Assembly (NCBI RefSeq): GCF_003032475.1
Contig: NZ_CP028369.1
Span: 7,068,001 to 7,132,000, forward strand
Origin: Streptomyces sp. P3
Lineage (GTDB): Bacteria > Actinomycetota > Actinomycetes > Streptomycetales > Streptomycetaceae
DNA length: 64,000 nt
Reading direction: 5' to 3'
The stretch's first letter is position 1; every line of letters starts with the position of its first letter. A program made the translations under genes and the position numbers. Below the pieces are notes generated by a model. That model did no database searches and was not told the DNA's origin. It saw nothing but the letters and a program-made list of their open reading frames with translations. Below are positions 47,020 to 55,646 of the stretch, piece by piece.

Positions 47020-48384
47020 ATGAACGACGACGTTCCGGTTTCCTCCCGCCGCCGGCTCAGGCACACGGCCGTCGCCGTCCTGGGCGCCGTCTCCCTGCTC
47101 GCTCTCGCCGCCTGCGGCAGCGCGGACCCCACACCCCCCGCGACGTCCTCCCCGGCGGCCTTCAAGCCCGTGGCTCAGCAGCAGGGCAGTGAGATCACTG
47201 TCTGGGCGGACGCCACCCGTGTCCCCGGCGTGCAGGCGTACCAGAAGGCCCACCCGGACGTGAAAATAAAGATCGTCACGTACAGCGGAGACGCCAACGG
47301 CGCCAACGACCTCCAGACCAAGGTCCAGCTGTTCGATCGCACCGGCAGCGGCTGGCCCGACGTCGCCTTCAGCGCCAACGTCAACGACGGCACCTGGGCG
47401 TCCCAGGGCAAGTCCCCCTATGCCGCGCCCGTCAACCAGGACGTGATCTCCCAGTCCACGCTGGGGGGCTTCGCGGACGGCGCGCTGAATCCCTGCACCT
47501 TCAACGGCAACACCTACTGCCTGCGCAACGACCTGGCCCAGAACGTGCTCTGGTACAACAAGTCCCTCATGGACAAGTTCGGGTACAAGATCCCGACCAC
47601 CTGGGAGGAGTACCAGGCACTCGGCGAGAAGGTCGCCAAGGAGCACCCCGGCTATCTGGTCGGCACCGCCGGGGACGCCTGGAGCCCCGAGGTGTACTTC
47701 TGGGCGAGCCAGTGCACGGCCAGCACCACTACCGGCGCCAAGAAGGTGAAGGTGGACCTGAAGGACGCCAAGTGCACCCGGATGGCCAAGCTGCTCGACA
47801 CCCTGATCGCCAAGGGCTCGGTCTCCAAAGACACCGTCTTCAGCGCCGGCTTCATCAAGAACCAGGCGAGCAAGGTCCTGATGCTCCCCGGCCCCTCCTG
47901 GTTCGGCCAGGTGCTCTTCAACTCCACCTTCAAGACCCCCGAAGGACAGATCGCCGCCGCCTCCCCGCTGAAGTTCGAGGCTGACGCCAAGAACTACACC
48001 GGCAACGTCGGCGGCGGACTGTGGTTCATCTCCTCCCACAGCAAGAACCTCAAGGCGGCCGCCGACCTGGTCACCTGGATGACAACCTCCGACGCCTACC
48101 AGGGCACCGCGGGCACCTACCCCGCGTACAAGAAGGCCGCGGTCACCTGGCTCGCCAACCAGAAGAAGACCGGCTACTTCGCCGAGGACGTCAGCCCCGT
48201 CTTCAAGGAATCCGCGGAACTGATCTGGCCCGGCTGGTCCGCCACCCAGTACAGCCAGGAAGCCATCTACTCCTCCACCGTGGTCCCCGCCCTGAACTCC
48301 GGCAAGACCCTCACCGACACCCTGGACACCTGGCAGACGGCCATCACCAACAAGGCCAAGTCCCTCGGCTACACCGTCAACTAG
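47020..48384 (+). CDS. sugar ABC transporter substrate-binding lipoprotein
   Basis: The 454-residue binding protein has a lipoprotein signal (RRRLRHTAVAVLGAVSLLAL, lipobox LAAC) followed by a low-complexity Pro/Thr/Ser linker. The mature part follows the family-1 pattern: ITVWADATRVPGVQAYQKAH, NGNTYCLRNDLAQNVLWYNK, and YKKAAVTWLANQ near the end. It lies 93 bases after the dehydratase and 12 before a permease. Confidence 0.9.
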   Translation: MNDDVPVSSRRRLRHTAVAVLGAVSLLALAACGSADPTPPATSSPAAFKPVAQQQGSEITVWADATRVPGVQAYQKAHPDVKIKIVTYSGDANGANDLQTKVQLFDRTGSGWPDVAFSANVNDGTWASQGKSPYAAPVNQDVISQSTLGGFADGALNPCTFNGNTYCLRNDLAQNVLWYNKSLMDKFGYKIPTTWEEYQALGEKVAKEHPGYLVGTAGDAWSPEVYFWASQCTASTTTGAKKVKVDLKDAKCTRMAKLLDTLIAKGSVSKDTVFSAGFIKNQASKVLMLPGPSWFGQVLFNSTFKTPEGQIAAASPLKFEADAKNYTGNVGGGLWFISSHSKNLKAAADLVTWMTTSDAYQGTAGTYPAYKKAAVTWLANQKKTGYFAEDVSPVFKESAELIWPGWSATQYSQEAIYSSTVVPALNSGKTLTDTLDTWQTAITNKAKSLGYTVN

Positions 48385-48396
48385 CGAAGCGGACCC

Positions 48397-49317
48397 ATGA
48401 CCACCCACCCCGCAACGGAGCGGAGCGGCCGCCGCGGCGGCCGCTCGGCCCGCAACCCGGTCGGACGCGCCGGCTACGTCTTCGTCTCCGGCTACGTCCT
48501 CCTCCTACTCGCCTTCGGCGTCCTGCCGACCTGCTACGCGGTGTGGCTGGCGCTGTCCAACTCCCGCAACCAGCTCGTCGGAATCGGCAACTTCACCCGG
48601 ACGTTCACCGACTACCGCTTCGGACCGGCCTTCCTCCACATCGGCCTGTACCTGGTGGTCTGGCTGGCCAGCCTGATGATCCTGGTGGTGCTGCTCTCCC
48701 TGATGCTGCACGGCCGCATGCGCAGGACCTCCACCAGCCTGCGGTTCCTGTTCTACCTGCCGGGTGCCCTCGCCGGGGTGGCGAGCGTACTGCTCTTCCT
48801 GATCCTCCTCGACCCGGCTGCCAGTCCCGTCGGCTGGCTGCTGAAGGGCTTCGGCTGGAACACCCTCGCCCAGGTCAACGCCCCCGGTCACCTGCCGGTG
48901 CTCTTCACCGTCATCGCCTTCTGGACCGGGGCCGGCGGCTGGATCGTGGTCATGTACGGCGCGCTCAACAGCATCCCCGACGAAATCCTGGAGGCCGCCC
49001 GCATCGACGGCGCAAGCACGCTCCAGATCGCCCTGCGCATCCAGATCCCGATGATCACCAAGTGGATCGCGTACATGCTGATCCTGGCCTTCGCGGCCGG
49101 CACCCAGCTCTTCGTCGAGCCGCAACTGGTCTCCCTCGCCAGCTGGGGCATGATCCCCGACAGCTGGTCACCGAACCAGCTCTCCTACCAGTACGCCTTC
49201 CAGGCAGGCGACTTCAACGGCGCGGCGGCGCTCTCCGTCGACCTCCTCATCCTGGGCCTCGCCTGCGCAGCGCTCGTCGTCTTCCGTACCGGCCTGTTCG
49301 ACAGGGACGAAGGATGA
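48397..49317 (+). CDS. sugar ABC transporter permease (MalF-like)
   Basis: The 306-residue inner-membrane protein has six hydrophobic helices and the EAA motif EILEAARIDGASTLQIALRI. Its TGA overlaps the ATG of the second permease, so the two subunits are made in step. No ATPase gene is present. Confidence 0.9.
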   Translation: MTTHPATERSGRRGGRSARNPVGRAGYVFVSGYVLLLLAFGVLPTCYAVWLALSNSRNQLVGIGNFTRTFTDYRFGPAFLHIGLYLVVWLASLMILVVLLSLMLHGRMRRTSTSLRFLFYLPGALAGVASVLLFLILLDPAASPVGWLLKGFGWNTLAQVNAPGHLPVLFTVIAFWTGAGGWIVVMYGALNSIPDEILEAARIDGASTLQIALRIQIPMITKWIAYMLILAFAAGTQLFVEPQLVSLASWGMIPDSWSPNQLSYQYAFQAGDFNGAAALSVDLLILGLACAALVVFRTGLFDRDEG

Positions 49318-50279
49318 CCACAGCTCCCACGACCACAGCCCGCCGAACCCCGCCACCCCGCACGACCGGCGCCCGCACCCGCCCGAGGAAGCCCATGCGC
49401 CGGAAGCGCCGCCCAAGCTCACTGGCCGCCCGGCTGGCCTGGCTCATCGTCATGGGCCTGTCCGCGCTGTTCTTCTGTGTGCCGGTGGTGTGGCTCCTGC
49501 TGGCGCCGACCAAGACCGACAGTCAGATCGTGCGGGACAACCCGTTCTCCTTCGGCTCCCTCACCGCGGTCGCCGACGCCTGGCACCACCTCTACGCCTT
49601 CCAGGACGGCGCCATCCTCACCTGGCTGCTGAATTCGGCGCTCTACACGTTCGGCGCACTGGCCATCACCCTCGTGACGTCGATCCCCGCCGGGTACGCG
49701 CTGGCTCTCACCCAGTTCATCGGGCGACGGATGCTGCTGACCATCACCATGCTCGTGATGCTCATGCCGACGGCCGCGATGGTGCTGCCCCTGTACCTGG
49801 GGATGAACGCCGTGCACCTGGACGGCACGATCTGGTCGGTGATCCTGCCCTTCTCCTTCTTCCCCTTCGGGGTCTACCTCACCTACATCTACTTCTCCTC
49901 CAACGTCCCCTCCGACCTGCTCGCCGCAGCTCGCATCGACGGCTGCTCGGAGTGGCAGGTCTTCCGTCTCATCGCGATGCCGCTGGCCAAGCCCGTGATC
50001 GCCCTGGTCGGCTTCTTCAACTTCGTCGGCAACTGGAACAACTTCTTCCTGCCGTTCGTGATGCTGCCCGACAGCTCCCAATATCCGGCGCAGGTAGGGC
50101 TGAACAACCTGCTCGCCGCCTCGCCGCTGTTCAACACCTCCAGCGGCACGGGCAACCAGATCATGCGACCCGAACTGGCCCTGGCCACGCTCGTGACCAT
50201 CGTCCCCGTTCTGATCGTCTTCCTCTTCTCCCAACGCGCTCTCGTGTCCGGCATGCTCGCCGGCGCGACGAAGGAGTGA
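49314..50279 (+). CDS. sugar ABC transporter permease (MalG-like)
   Basis: The 321-residue protein has a basic, proline-rich cytoplasmic N-terminus of about 35 residues, six transmembrane helices and the EAA motif DLLAAARIDGCSEWQVFRLI. The ATG overlaps the upstream stop. With the preceding genes it forms a CUT1 importer, most probably for a fucosylated oligosaccharide or deoxy sugar. Confidence 0.9.
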   Translation: MTTAPTTTARRTPPPRTTGARTRPRKPMRRKRRPSSLAARLAWLIVMGLSALFFCVPVVWLLLAPTKTDSQIVRDNPFSFGSLTAVADAWHHLYAFQDGAILTWLLNSALYTFGALAITLVTSIPAGYALALTQFIGRRMLLTITMLVMLMPTAAMVLPLYLGMNAVHLDGTIWSVILPFSFFPFGVYLTYIYFSSNVPSDLLAAARIDGCSEWQVFRLIAMPLAKPVIALVGFFNFVGNWNNFFLPFVMLPDSSQYPAQVGLNNLLAASPLFNTSSGTGNQIMRPELALATLVTIVPVLIVFLFSQRALVSGMLAGATKE

Positions 50280-50443
50280 GGCGGCAGCCGCCCCCTCGGC
50301 GCCGCCGTCGTATTCAACCGGCGTTCCCTGACGTCGGCGTCGTGCCAAGCCCCACGCCGTGCGGACAGCCACGCCAGTGCGTCACCAGGCAGGCCCATGG
50401 CGGGCTGTCCCGCAACGCCGCCCACACTCACGGAAGGACCCCG

Positions 50444-50785
50444 ATGAAACGCGTTGCCCAGACGATCCGCCTGCGGCCCGAGCACCGTGAGCGGTATCTG
50501 CGCCTGCACTCCGCGGTCTGGCCGGGCGTCGAGGCCGCGCTGCGAGCCGCGAACATCCGCAACTACAGCATCTTTCTGCGCGAGGACACGCTGTTCGGCT
50601 ACTTCGAGTACCACGGCGACGACTTCGAGGCCGACATGGCCGCGATCGGCGCCGACGCAGCCACCCAAGCCTGGTGGAAGCTCACCGGACCATGTCAGGA
50701 GCCCTGGGCAGATACCGGCACCGGGGGCAGTTGGTCGGACCTGACCGAAATCTGGCATCTGACCCCCTCGGCGACAGCCACCTGA
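50444..50785 (+). CDS. L-rhamnose mutarotase family protein
   Basis: This 113-residue single-domain protein has IRLRPEHRERYLRLHSAVWP at the start (His of the RhaM active site), then NYSIFLREDTLFGYFEYHGD and a C-terminal WW/TEIWHL region. The ATG has GGAAGGA upstream. It accelerates anomer interconversion of L-rhamnose or L-fucose. It is a different subtype from the mutarotase in cluster A and is intact. Confidence 0.87.
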   Translation: MKRVAQTIRLRPEHRERYLRLHSAVWPGVEAALRAANIRNYSIFLREDTLFGYFEYHGDDFEADMAAIGADAATQAWWKLTGPCQEPWADTGTGGSWSDLTEIWHLTPSATAT

Positions 50786-50811
50786 CAACACCCATGTCAA
50801 GGAGACGCCCA

Positions 50812-51729
50812 GTGAGACTTCAACGAGTCGGCGCAGCCGGCGAGGAGCGGCCCGCCGTCCGCACCGAGGAGGGCCGACCGCTGGATCTGTCCTCCGTGAC
50901 CTCCGACATCGACGGCGCCTTCCTCGCCTCGGACGGTGTCGACCGGGCCCCCTTGAGCAAGTTGACCAGCATGAGCGGCCTGTCAGGGCTCAAGGCCGTC
51001 GTCACCGGCGGCGCGTCCGGCATCGGGCTGGCCACGTCCCGGATACTGGCCGGGCACGGCGCCACGGTGGCCGTCCTCGACCTCGCCCCCTCCGGCGCCC
51101 CCGAGCCGCTGATCTCCATCAAGGCCGACCTCAGCGACGACGCTTCGGTAGGCATCGCTGTGGAGACCGCTGCCGGACAGCTCGGTGGCCTGGACATCCT
51201 GGTCAACAACGCAGGCATCGGCGCCGTCGGTACCGTCGAGGACAATCCGGACGATGAGTGGTACCGCGTCCTCGACGTCAACGTCCTCGGAACGGTGCGC
51301 ACCACCCGCGCCGCCCTGCCGTATCTACGGCGCTCGTCACACGCGGCGGTCGTCAACACCTGCTCCATCGCGGCCACCGCGGGCCTCCCTCAGCGCGCTC
51401 TGTACTCCGCCAGCAAGGGTGCGGTGCTGTCGCTGACCCTGGCGATGGCCGCCGACCACGTCCGTGAGGGTATCCGCGTCAACTGTGTCAACCCCGGCAC
51501 CGCCGACACCCCCTGGGTGACCCGGCTCCTGGACGCCGCAGACGACCCGAAGGCGGAACGCGCCGCCCTCGACGCACGCCAGCCCCTGGGCCGCCTGGTC
51601 ACCGCGGACGAGGTGGCGGCGGCCGTGGTCTACCTGGCGAGCCCCGCCGCGGCCTCCGTCACCGGCATCGCCCTCGCCGTCGACGGTGGCATGCAGGGGC
51701 TCCGGCTGCGCCCGGCGGTCGGCGCATGA
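50812..51729 (+). CDS. in-frame chimera: FAH N-terminus fused to SDR dehydrogenase
   Basis: GTG 50812 (AAGGAG upstream) starts 305 residues. The first 46 (MRLQRVGAAGEERPAVRTEE, then LDLSSVTSDIDGAFLASDGV) are the start of an FAH-family hydrolase, matching the pieces at 30086. From residue 54 (ATG 50971) a complete SDR follows, with [19 protein letters not shown] and ALYSASKGA, nearly the same as the SDR at 32280. A deletion has removed most of the FAH gene and the whole fuconate dehydratase gene that lies between them in cluster A. The SDR may still be made, as a fusion or from the internal ATG. Confidence 0.85.
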   Translation: MRLQRVGAAGEERPAVRTEEGRPLDLSSVTSDIDGAFLASDGVDRAPLSKLTSMSGLSGLKAVVTGGASGIGLATSRILAGHGATVAVLDLAPSGAPEPLISIKADLSDDASVGIAVETAAGQLGGLDILVNNAGIGAVGTVEDNPDDEWYRVLDVNVLGTVRTTRAALPYLRRSSHAAVVNTCSIAATAGLPQRALYSASKGAVLSLTLAMAADHVREGIRVNCVNPGTADTPWVTRLLDAADDPKAERAALDARQPLGRLVTADEVAAAVVYLASPAAASVTGIALAVDGGMQGLRLRPAVGA

Positions 51730-52760
51730 GAGCGACGACGCCGGTCGGCACCGGTGCCAGGATCACCGAGCTGTCGTTCGGGGCCGCCGGCATCGGCAAC
51801 CTCTTCCGCCCGGTCACCGACGAGGCCGCGTTCGCCGCGGTGGAGGCGGCCTGGGACGCGGGCGTACGCACCTTCGACACTGCCCCGCACTACGGACTCG
51901 GGCTGTCCGAGCGACGCCTGGGCGCCGCGCTGCGCGGACGCGACCGCGACACGTACACCGTCTCCACCAAGGTCGGGCGGCTGCTCGAACCCAACCCGGA
52001 GGGTGGACGCGGCGACGATCTCGCCCAGGGCTTCGCTGTGCCCTATACCCACCGGCGAGTGTGGGACTTCAGCTGCGACGGAGTCCTGCGCTCCCTGGAA
52101 GCGAGCCTGGACCGCCTCGGCCTGGACCGGGTGGACATCGCCTTGCTGCACGACCCGGACCACCACGCCGAGCAGGCTCTCACCGAGGCATACCCGGCGC
52201 TGGAACGGCTGCGCGGTGAAGGCGTCGTCAAGGCGATCGGCATCGGAGTGAACCAGTGCGCGCTCCCTGCCCGCTTCCTGCGCGAGACCGACATCGACGT
52301 GGTGCTGCTCGCAGGCCGCTACACCCTGCTGGAGCAGGAGGGGCTTGCTGAAGTACTGCCGGAGGCCGCCGCCCGCGGCAGGTGTGTCATCGTCGGCGGG
52401 GTGTTCAACTCGGGTCTGCTCACCGACCCGAAACCCGGGGCCATGTACGACTACGTGCCTGCCCCGGTAGACGTGCTGGACCGGGCGGTGCGCATGAAGG
52501 CGGTCACCGAACGCCACGGCGTACCGCTGCGCGCGGCCGCTCTGCGCTTCCCGTTCGGCCATCCGGCGGTCGCGAGCGTACTGTCGGGAGCTCGTTCCGC
52601 CGAGGAGGTCCGCGACACAGTGGATCAGCTGCGGCGAACGATGCCGGCCGCGGTCTGGGACGGACTGCGCACCGAGGGGCTGCTGCCCCCGCACGTCCCC
52701 GTCCCTGCCGCCCCACCGGTCGAAGAGACCGATCGACCGAAGGAGGAGTCGTGGGGGTGA
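51726..52760 (+). CDS. aldo/keto reductase, L-fucose dehydrogenase (predicted)
   Basis: The 344-residue paralog of the enzyme at 33035 has FDTAPHYGLGLSERRLG, VSTKVGRLL and VDIALLHDPDHH, so the catalytic Asp, Tyr, Lys and His are present. The ATG overlaps the SDR stop and its own stop overlaps the next gene's start. It probably oxidises L-fucose to the lactone with NAD(P). Confidence 0.87.
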   Translation: MRATTPVGTGARITELSFGAAGIGNLFRPVTDEAAFAAVEAAWDAGVRTFDTAPHYGLGLSERRLGAALRGRDRDTYTVSTKVGRLLEPNPEGGRGDDLAQGFAVPYTHRRVWDFSCDGVLRSLEASLDRLGLDRVDIALLHDPDHHAEQALTEAYPALERLRGEGVVKAIGIGVNQCALPARFLRETDIDVVLLAGRYTLLEQEGLAEVLPEAAARGRCVIVGGVFNSGLLTDPKPGAMYDYVPAPVDVLDRAVRMKAVTERHGVPLRAAALRFPFGHPAVASVLSGARSAEEVRDTVDQLRRTMPAAVWDGLRTEGLLPPHVPVPAAPPVEETDRPKEESWG

Positions 52761-53668
52761 CCGCCACGGAGGCGAACAACGCTGAGGGCGTCATCGACGC
52801 ACACCACCACGTGTGGGACCTCTCCCTCCGCGACCAGGACTGGATCATCGGACAGGAACTCGCCCCGCTGCGCCGCGACTTCACGCTCGCCGACCTGGAG
52901 CCGGAGACCCGGGCCGCCGGCGTCACCGCGACGGTCCTGGTCCAGACGATCGATGTACCGGAGGAAACGCCCGAGTTCCTGGCCTTGGCCCAGGACAGCG
53001 ACCTGGTGGCCGGCGTCGTGGGCTGGACCGACCTGACCTCCCCGGATGTCGCCCGCGCGCTCGCGGCGCTGCGGGAGGGGCCGGGTGGCGAGCACCTGGT
53101 GGGCATCCGCCACCAGGTGCAGGGCGAATCCGATCCTCGCTGGCTGGTGCGGCCGGACGTGCTGCGTGGGCTCGCCGCAGTGGCCGAGGCAGGGCTCGTG
53201 TACGACCTGGTTGTCAGGCCCCACCAGCTCGCGGCCGCCCATGAGACCGCCCGACTGCTTCCCAGCCTCACCTTCGTACTCGATCACGCGGGCAAGCCCC
53301 CCATCGCCTCGGGCGAACTGCGGCCGTGGGCGGACGCGGTGCGCCTGCTGGCCTCGCTGCCCAACACCGTCTGCAAACTCTCCGGCATGGTGACCGAGGC
53401 CGACTGGGGCCAGTGGAGCGTCGAGGACCTCCGGCCGTACGCGGACACAGTGCTGGACGCTTTTGGACCGCGGCGGCTGATGTTCGGCTCCGACTGGCCC
53501 GTCTGCCGGCTGGCCGCCACCTACGCCGAAGTCGTCGCCGCCGCACAGGAGTTGACGGCAGCACTCCATCCTGCCGAACGCCGAGAGGTCTTCACCGGAA
53601 CCGCCCTGCGGACCTACGGACTGACCGTCACCGGCTCCCCGGCTCCTCAGGAAGCACCATGCGCGTAG
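52751..53668 (+). CDS. L-fuconolactonase (amidohydrolase, COG3618)
   Basis: The 305-residue enzyme opens sugar lactones. It has the HxH metal motif (VIDAHHHVWDLSLRDQDWI), GIRHQVQGESDPRWL, FVLDHAGKPPIASGEL and, near the end, RLMFGSDWPVCRLAA with the catalytic Asp. I use GTG 52751 with AGGAGG four bases upstream; GTG 52757 also fits. It is complete, in contrast to the truncated copy in cluster A at 34364. Confidence 0.88.
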   Translation: MGVTATEANNAEGVIDAHHHVWDLSLRDQDWIIGQELAPLRRDFTLADLEPETRAAGVTATVLVQTIDVPEETPEFLALAQDSDLVAGVVGWTDLTSPDVARALAALREGPGGEHLVGIRHQVQGESDPRWLVRPDVLRGLAAVAEAGLVYDLVVRPHQLAAAHETARLLPSLTFVLDHAGKPPIASGELRPWADAVRLLASLPNTVCKLSGMVTEADWGQWSVEDLRPYADTVLDAFGPRRLMFGSDWPVCRLAATYAEVVAAAQELTAALHPAERREVFTGTALRTYGLTVTGSPAPQEAPCA

Positions 53669-54395
53669 CTCTCTTCATCACCTGTTTCAACGACATGATG
53701 TTCCCCCACACCGGCCGCGCGGTGACCGAACTACTGGAACAGCTCGGCCACACCGTGGAGTTCCCGCAGGGCCAGACCTGCTGCGGTCAGGTGCACTTCA
53801 ACACCGGCTACCGCCCCGAGACCCTGCCCATGGTGCGCCGTTTCGCGGAGGTCTTCGCAGGTTAGGACGCCGTGGTCACCCCTTCCGGCTCTTGCCGGGC
53901 ATGGTCCGCGACCATCACCGGGTGGTGGCCGCCCAGTTGGGGGACCCCGCGCTCACCGAGGCGGTCGAGCGGGTGGTGCCGACGGTGTACGAGCTGTCGG
54001 AACTCCTCGTCGACGTCCTCGGCGTCACCGATGTCGGCGCGTACTTCCCACACAGGGTCACCTACCACCCGACCTGCCACTCGCTGCGCATGCTGCGCGT
54101 CGGCGACCGGCCGCTCAGGCTGCTGCGCGCGGTGAAGGGCATCGACCTGGTCGAACTGCCCGCCGAGTCCTGCTGTGGCTTCGGCGGCACCTCCGCGCTC
54201 AAGAACGCGGACGTGTCCAACGCCATGCCGGCCGACAAGACACGCCATGTCCTGGGTACCGGCGCCGAGTACCTGTGCGCGGGCGACAACTCCTGCCTGA
54301 CGCACATCGGCGGCGGTCTGTCCCGGCTGCGTACCGGCGTCGGGACGATGCACCTGGCCGAGATCCTGGCCTCCACGGAAGGGGACGTACGGTGA
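53659..54395 (+). pseudogene. LutA-like L-lactate oxidase subunit (CCG domain), broken
   Basis: ATG 53659 starts MRVALFITCFNDMMFPHTGR and QGQTCCGQVHFNTGY, the first CCG cysteine cluster. TAG at 53863-53865 interrupts EVFAG-x-DAVVTPSGSC where Tyr is expected. A one-base loss near 53897 shifts the frame. The remainder, MVRDHHRVVAAQLGD through TYHPTCHSLRM and LPAESCCGFGGTSALKNADV, is the second CCG cluster. LutA is part of the iron-sulfur complex that oxidises L-lactate to pyruvate, and lactate is an end product of L-fucose cleavage. Two independent lesions make it inactive. Confidence 0.85.
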
Positions 54396-54487
54396 GCGGC
54401 GCCGACAACGTCGTATGGCTGGGCACCCCGGCCTTTCCCGAGGCGGCGCGCGCCGCGCTCGCCGACACCCGGCTGCGCGCGAACCTG
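54392..54487 (+). pseudogene. LutB-like N-terminal stub
   Basis: GTG 54392 overlaps the LutA stop and gives VWLGTPAFPEAARAALADTR then LRANLRR, the beginning of LutB iron-sulfur proteins. After about 32 codons it runs into a TnpC-like remnant, so the rest of LutB and LutC have been lost. Confidence 0.6.
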
Positions 54488-54489
54488 CG

Positions 54490-54847
54490 CCGGCCACCGG
54501 CACCATCTCGGCGACGACCGCCAGCCGCCTGTCCCGGCAAGCGCCGCACCCTGCGTCACCTCGACCACCGTCTCCTGCGGCTGGAAGAAAAGAACGACTT
54601 CTACGAGAAGGTCCGCGCCCGCGGGCAGACACCGGATAACGAGAGGCTGTTGCGCCAGCAGGTCCGGCGGCTCAAGAAGTTGCGGGCCGCGGACGCCGCA
54701 GAGCTCGCCCAGCCCAAGGCCGACGTCGAGGCGCTGGTCGGCGCCCTGCACCAGGCCACGATGAAAAACAGTTATCTGCGCCGACAGCTCTCCGACTGCG
54801 GTGCCACGGTCCGCACGCTGCCGAAGCAGGCCCCGCTCGGCAGGTAG
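54490..54847 (+). pseudogene. TnpC/DUF6262-like remnant
   Basis: The frame to 54847 encodes LLRLEEKNDFYEKVRARGQT, then PDNERLLRQQVRRLKKLR and a second helix. It is related to the intact gene at 7979-8383 ([25 protein letters not shown]). An N-terminal helix-turn-helix part (TGTISATTASRLSR) lies in another frame. It adjoins the truncated lutB, so a transposon of this family may have caused the deletion. Confidence 0.5.
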
Positions 54848-55034
54848 CAGGTGTGTGGGGTGTCGCATCGGCCTGGATGCCCTGCCGGGGCCAGCGGCGC
54901 CCGCGCTGATCCTGCCCTTCTGGTTGCGGGCATGCCTTCGGCGGGCCGTAGAACTCCTCAGAGTCGATCCGCTGCACTCAACGACGTCGGTGCCGCTCGA
55001 TGGACCACTGCAATGACCTACAATTAAACATCCA

Positions 55035-55052
55035 CGGAAGATAATTCTTCGG
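55035..55052. promoter_or_regulatory. imperfect palindrome at the MarR gene start
   Basis: CGGAAGATAATTCTTCGG has arms GAAGA and TCTTC around TAAT and lies immediately before the start codon. It is a plausible autoregulatory site for the MarR protein. Confidence 0.5.
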
Positions 55053-55061
55053 AAGATGAGT

Positions 55062-55577
55062 ATGGCTGACGCTGACCTGAGGCTGCTGTACCGGGAGCTG
55101 GTCTCGCTGGAGATCGAGCTGTGGAATGGCATCGAAGGGCGGTTGCGGGCCGAGTATGACCTGCCGCTGACCTCGTTCGAAGTACTGCACCTGCTGCTGC
55201 GGCGGCCCGGGCCGCGGATCCAGGACATCGCGGAGGAGTTCTCGATCACGGTGGGCGGCACGAGCAAGGTGGTCGACCGTCTGGAGGTGGCGGGCCTGTG
55301 TGAGCGGCGGGCCAATCCGAACGACCGCCGTTCCTCGATCGTCGAGCTGACGTCTAAGGGGCGGAAGCTCGTGGACGACGCGCTGAAGGTCTTCGAGGAC
55401 GAACTAGAGCTGCGTATCGGGTCGGTCATTCCCGGGAACTCCGTGCGCGAGGTGACGGGGGTCCTCAGCACACTGCGGGCGGCCGGACGCGCCCTGGATG
55501 CGGAGCGGAAGGCCGCCGGGCAAACACCGGTGCCGGGTATGCGGGCGCCGAAGCAGCCTGGCCGGTCGGCATCGTGA
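55062..55577 (+). CDS. MarR family transcriptional regulator
   Basis: The 171-residue protein has a winged helix: FEVLHLLLRRPGPRIQDIAE, then FSITVGGTSKVVDRLE and LCERRANPNDRRSSIVELT, the wing with the typical DRR. I chose ATG 55062 because GGAAG lies six bases upstream; ATG 55056 is also possible. It may control itself and the PPOX/NTF2/MBL/VOC genes that face it. Confidence 0.87.
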   Translation: MADADLRLLYRELVSLEIELWNGIEGRLRAEYDLPLTSFEVLHLLLRRPGPRIQDIAEEFSITVGGTSKVVDRLEVAGLCERRANPNDRRSSIVELTSKGRKLVDDALKVFEDELELRIGSVIPGNSVREVTGVLSTLRAAGRALDAERKAAGQTPVPGMRAPKQPGRSAS

Positions 55578-55597
55578 GCTACCACGCCTCCGCAAGG

Positions 55598-55646
55598 CCC
55601 GTGGGCTGATGGGCCGGGGCCGGGCGCCGGCCCATCAGCCCACGGG
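55598..55646. terminator. strong bidirectional terminator
   Basis: CCCGTGGGCTGATGGGCCGG and CCGGCCCATCAGCCCACGGG form a perfect 20-bp stem with a nine-base loop between the convergent MarR and PPOX genes. It ends one base before the PPOX stop codon. Confidence 0.9.
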
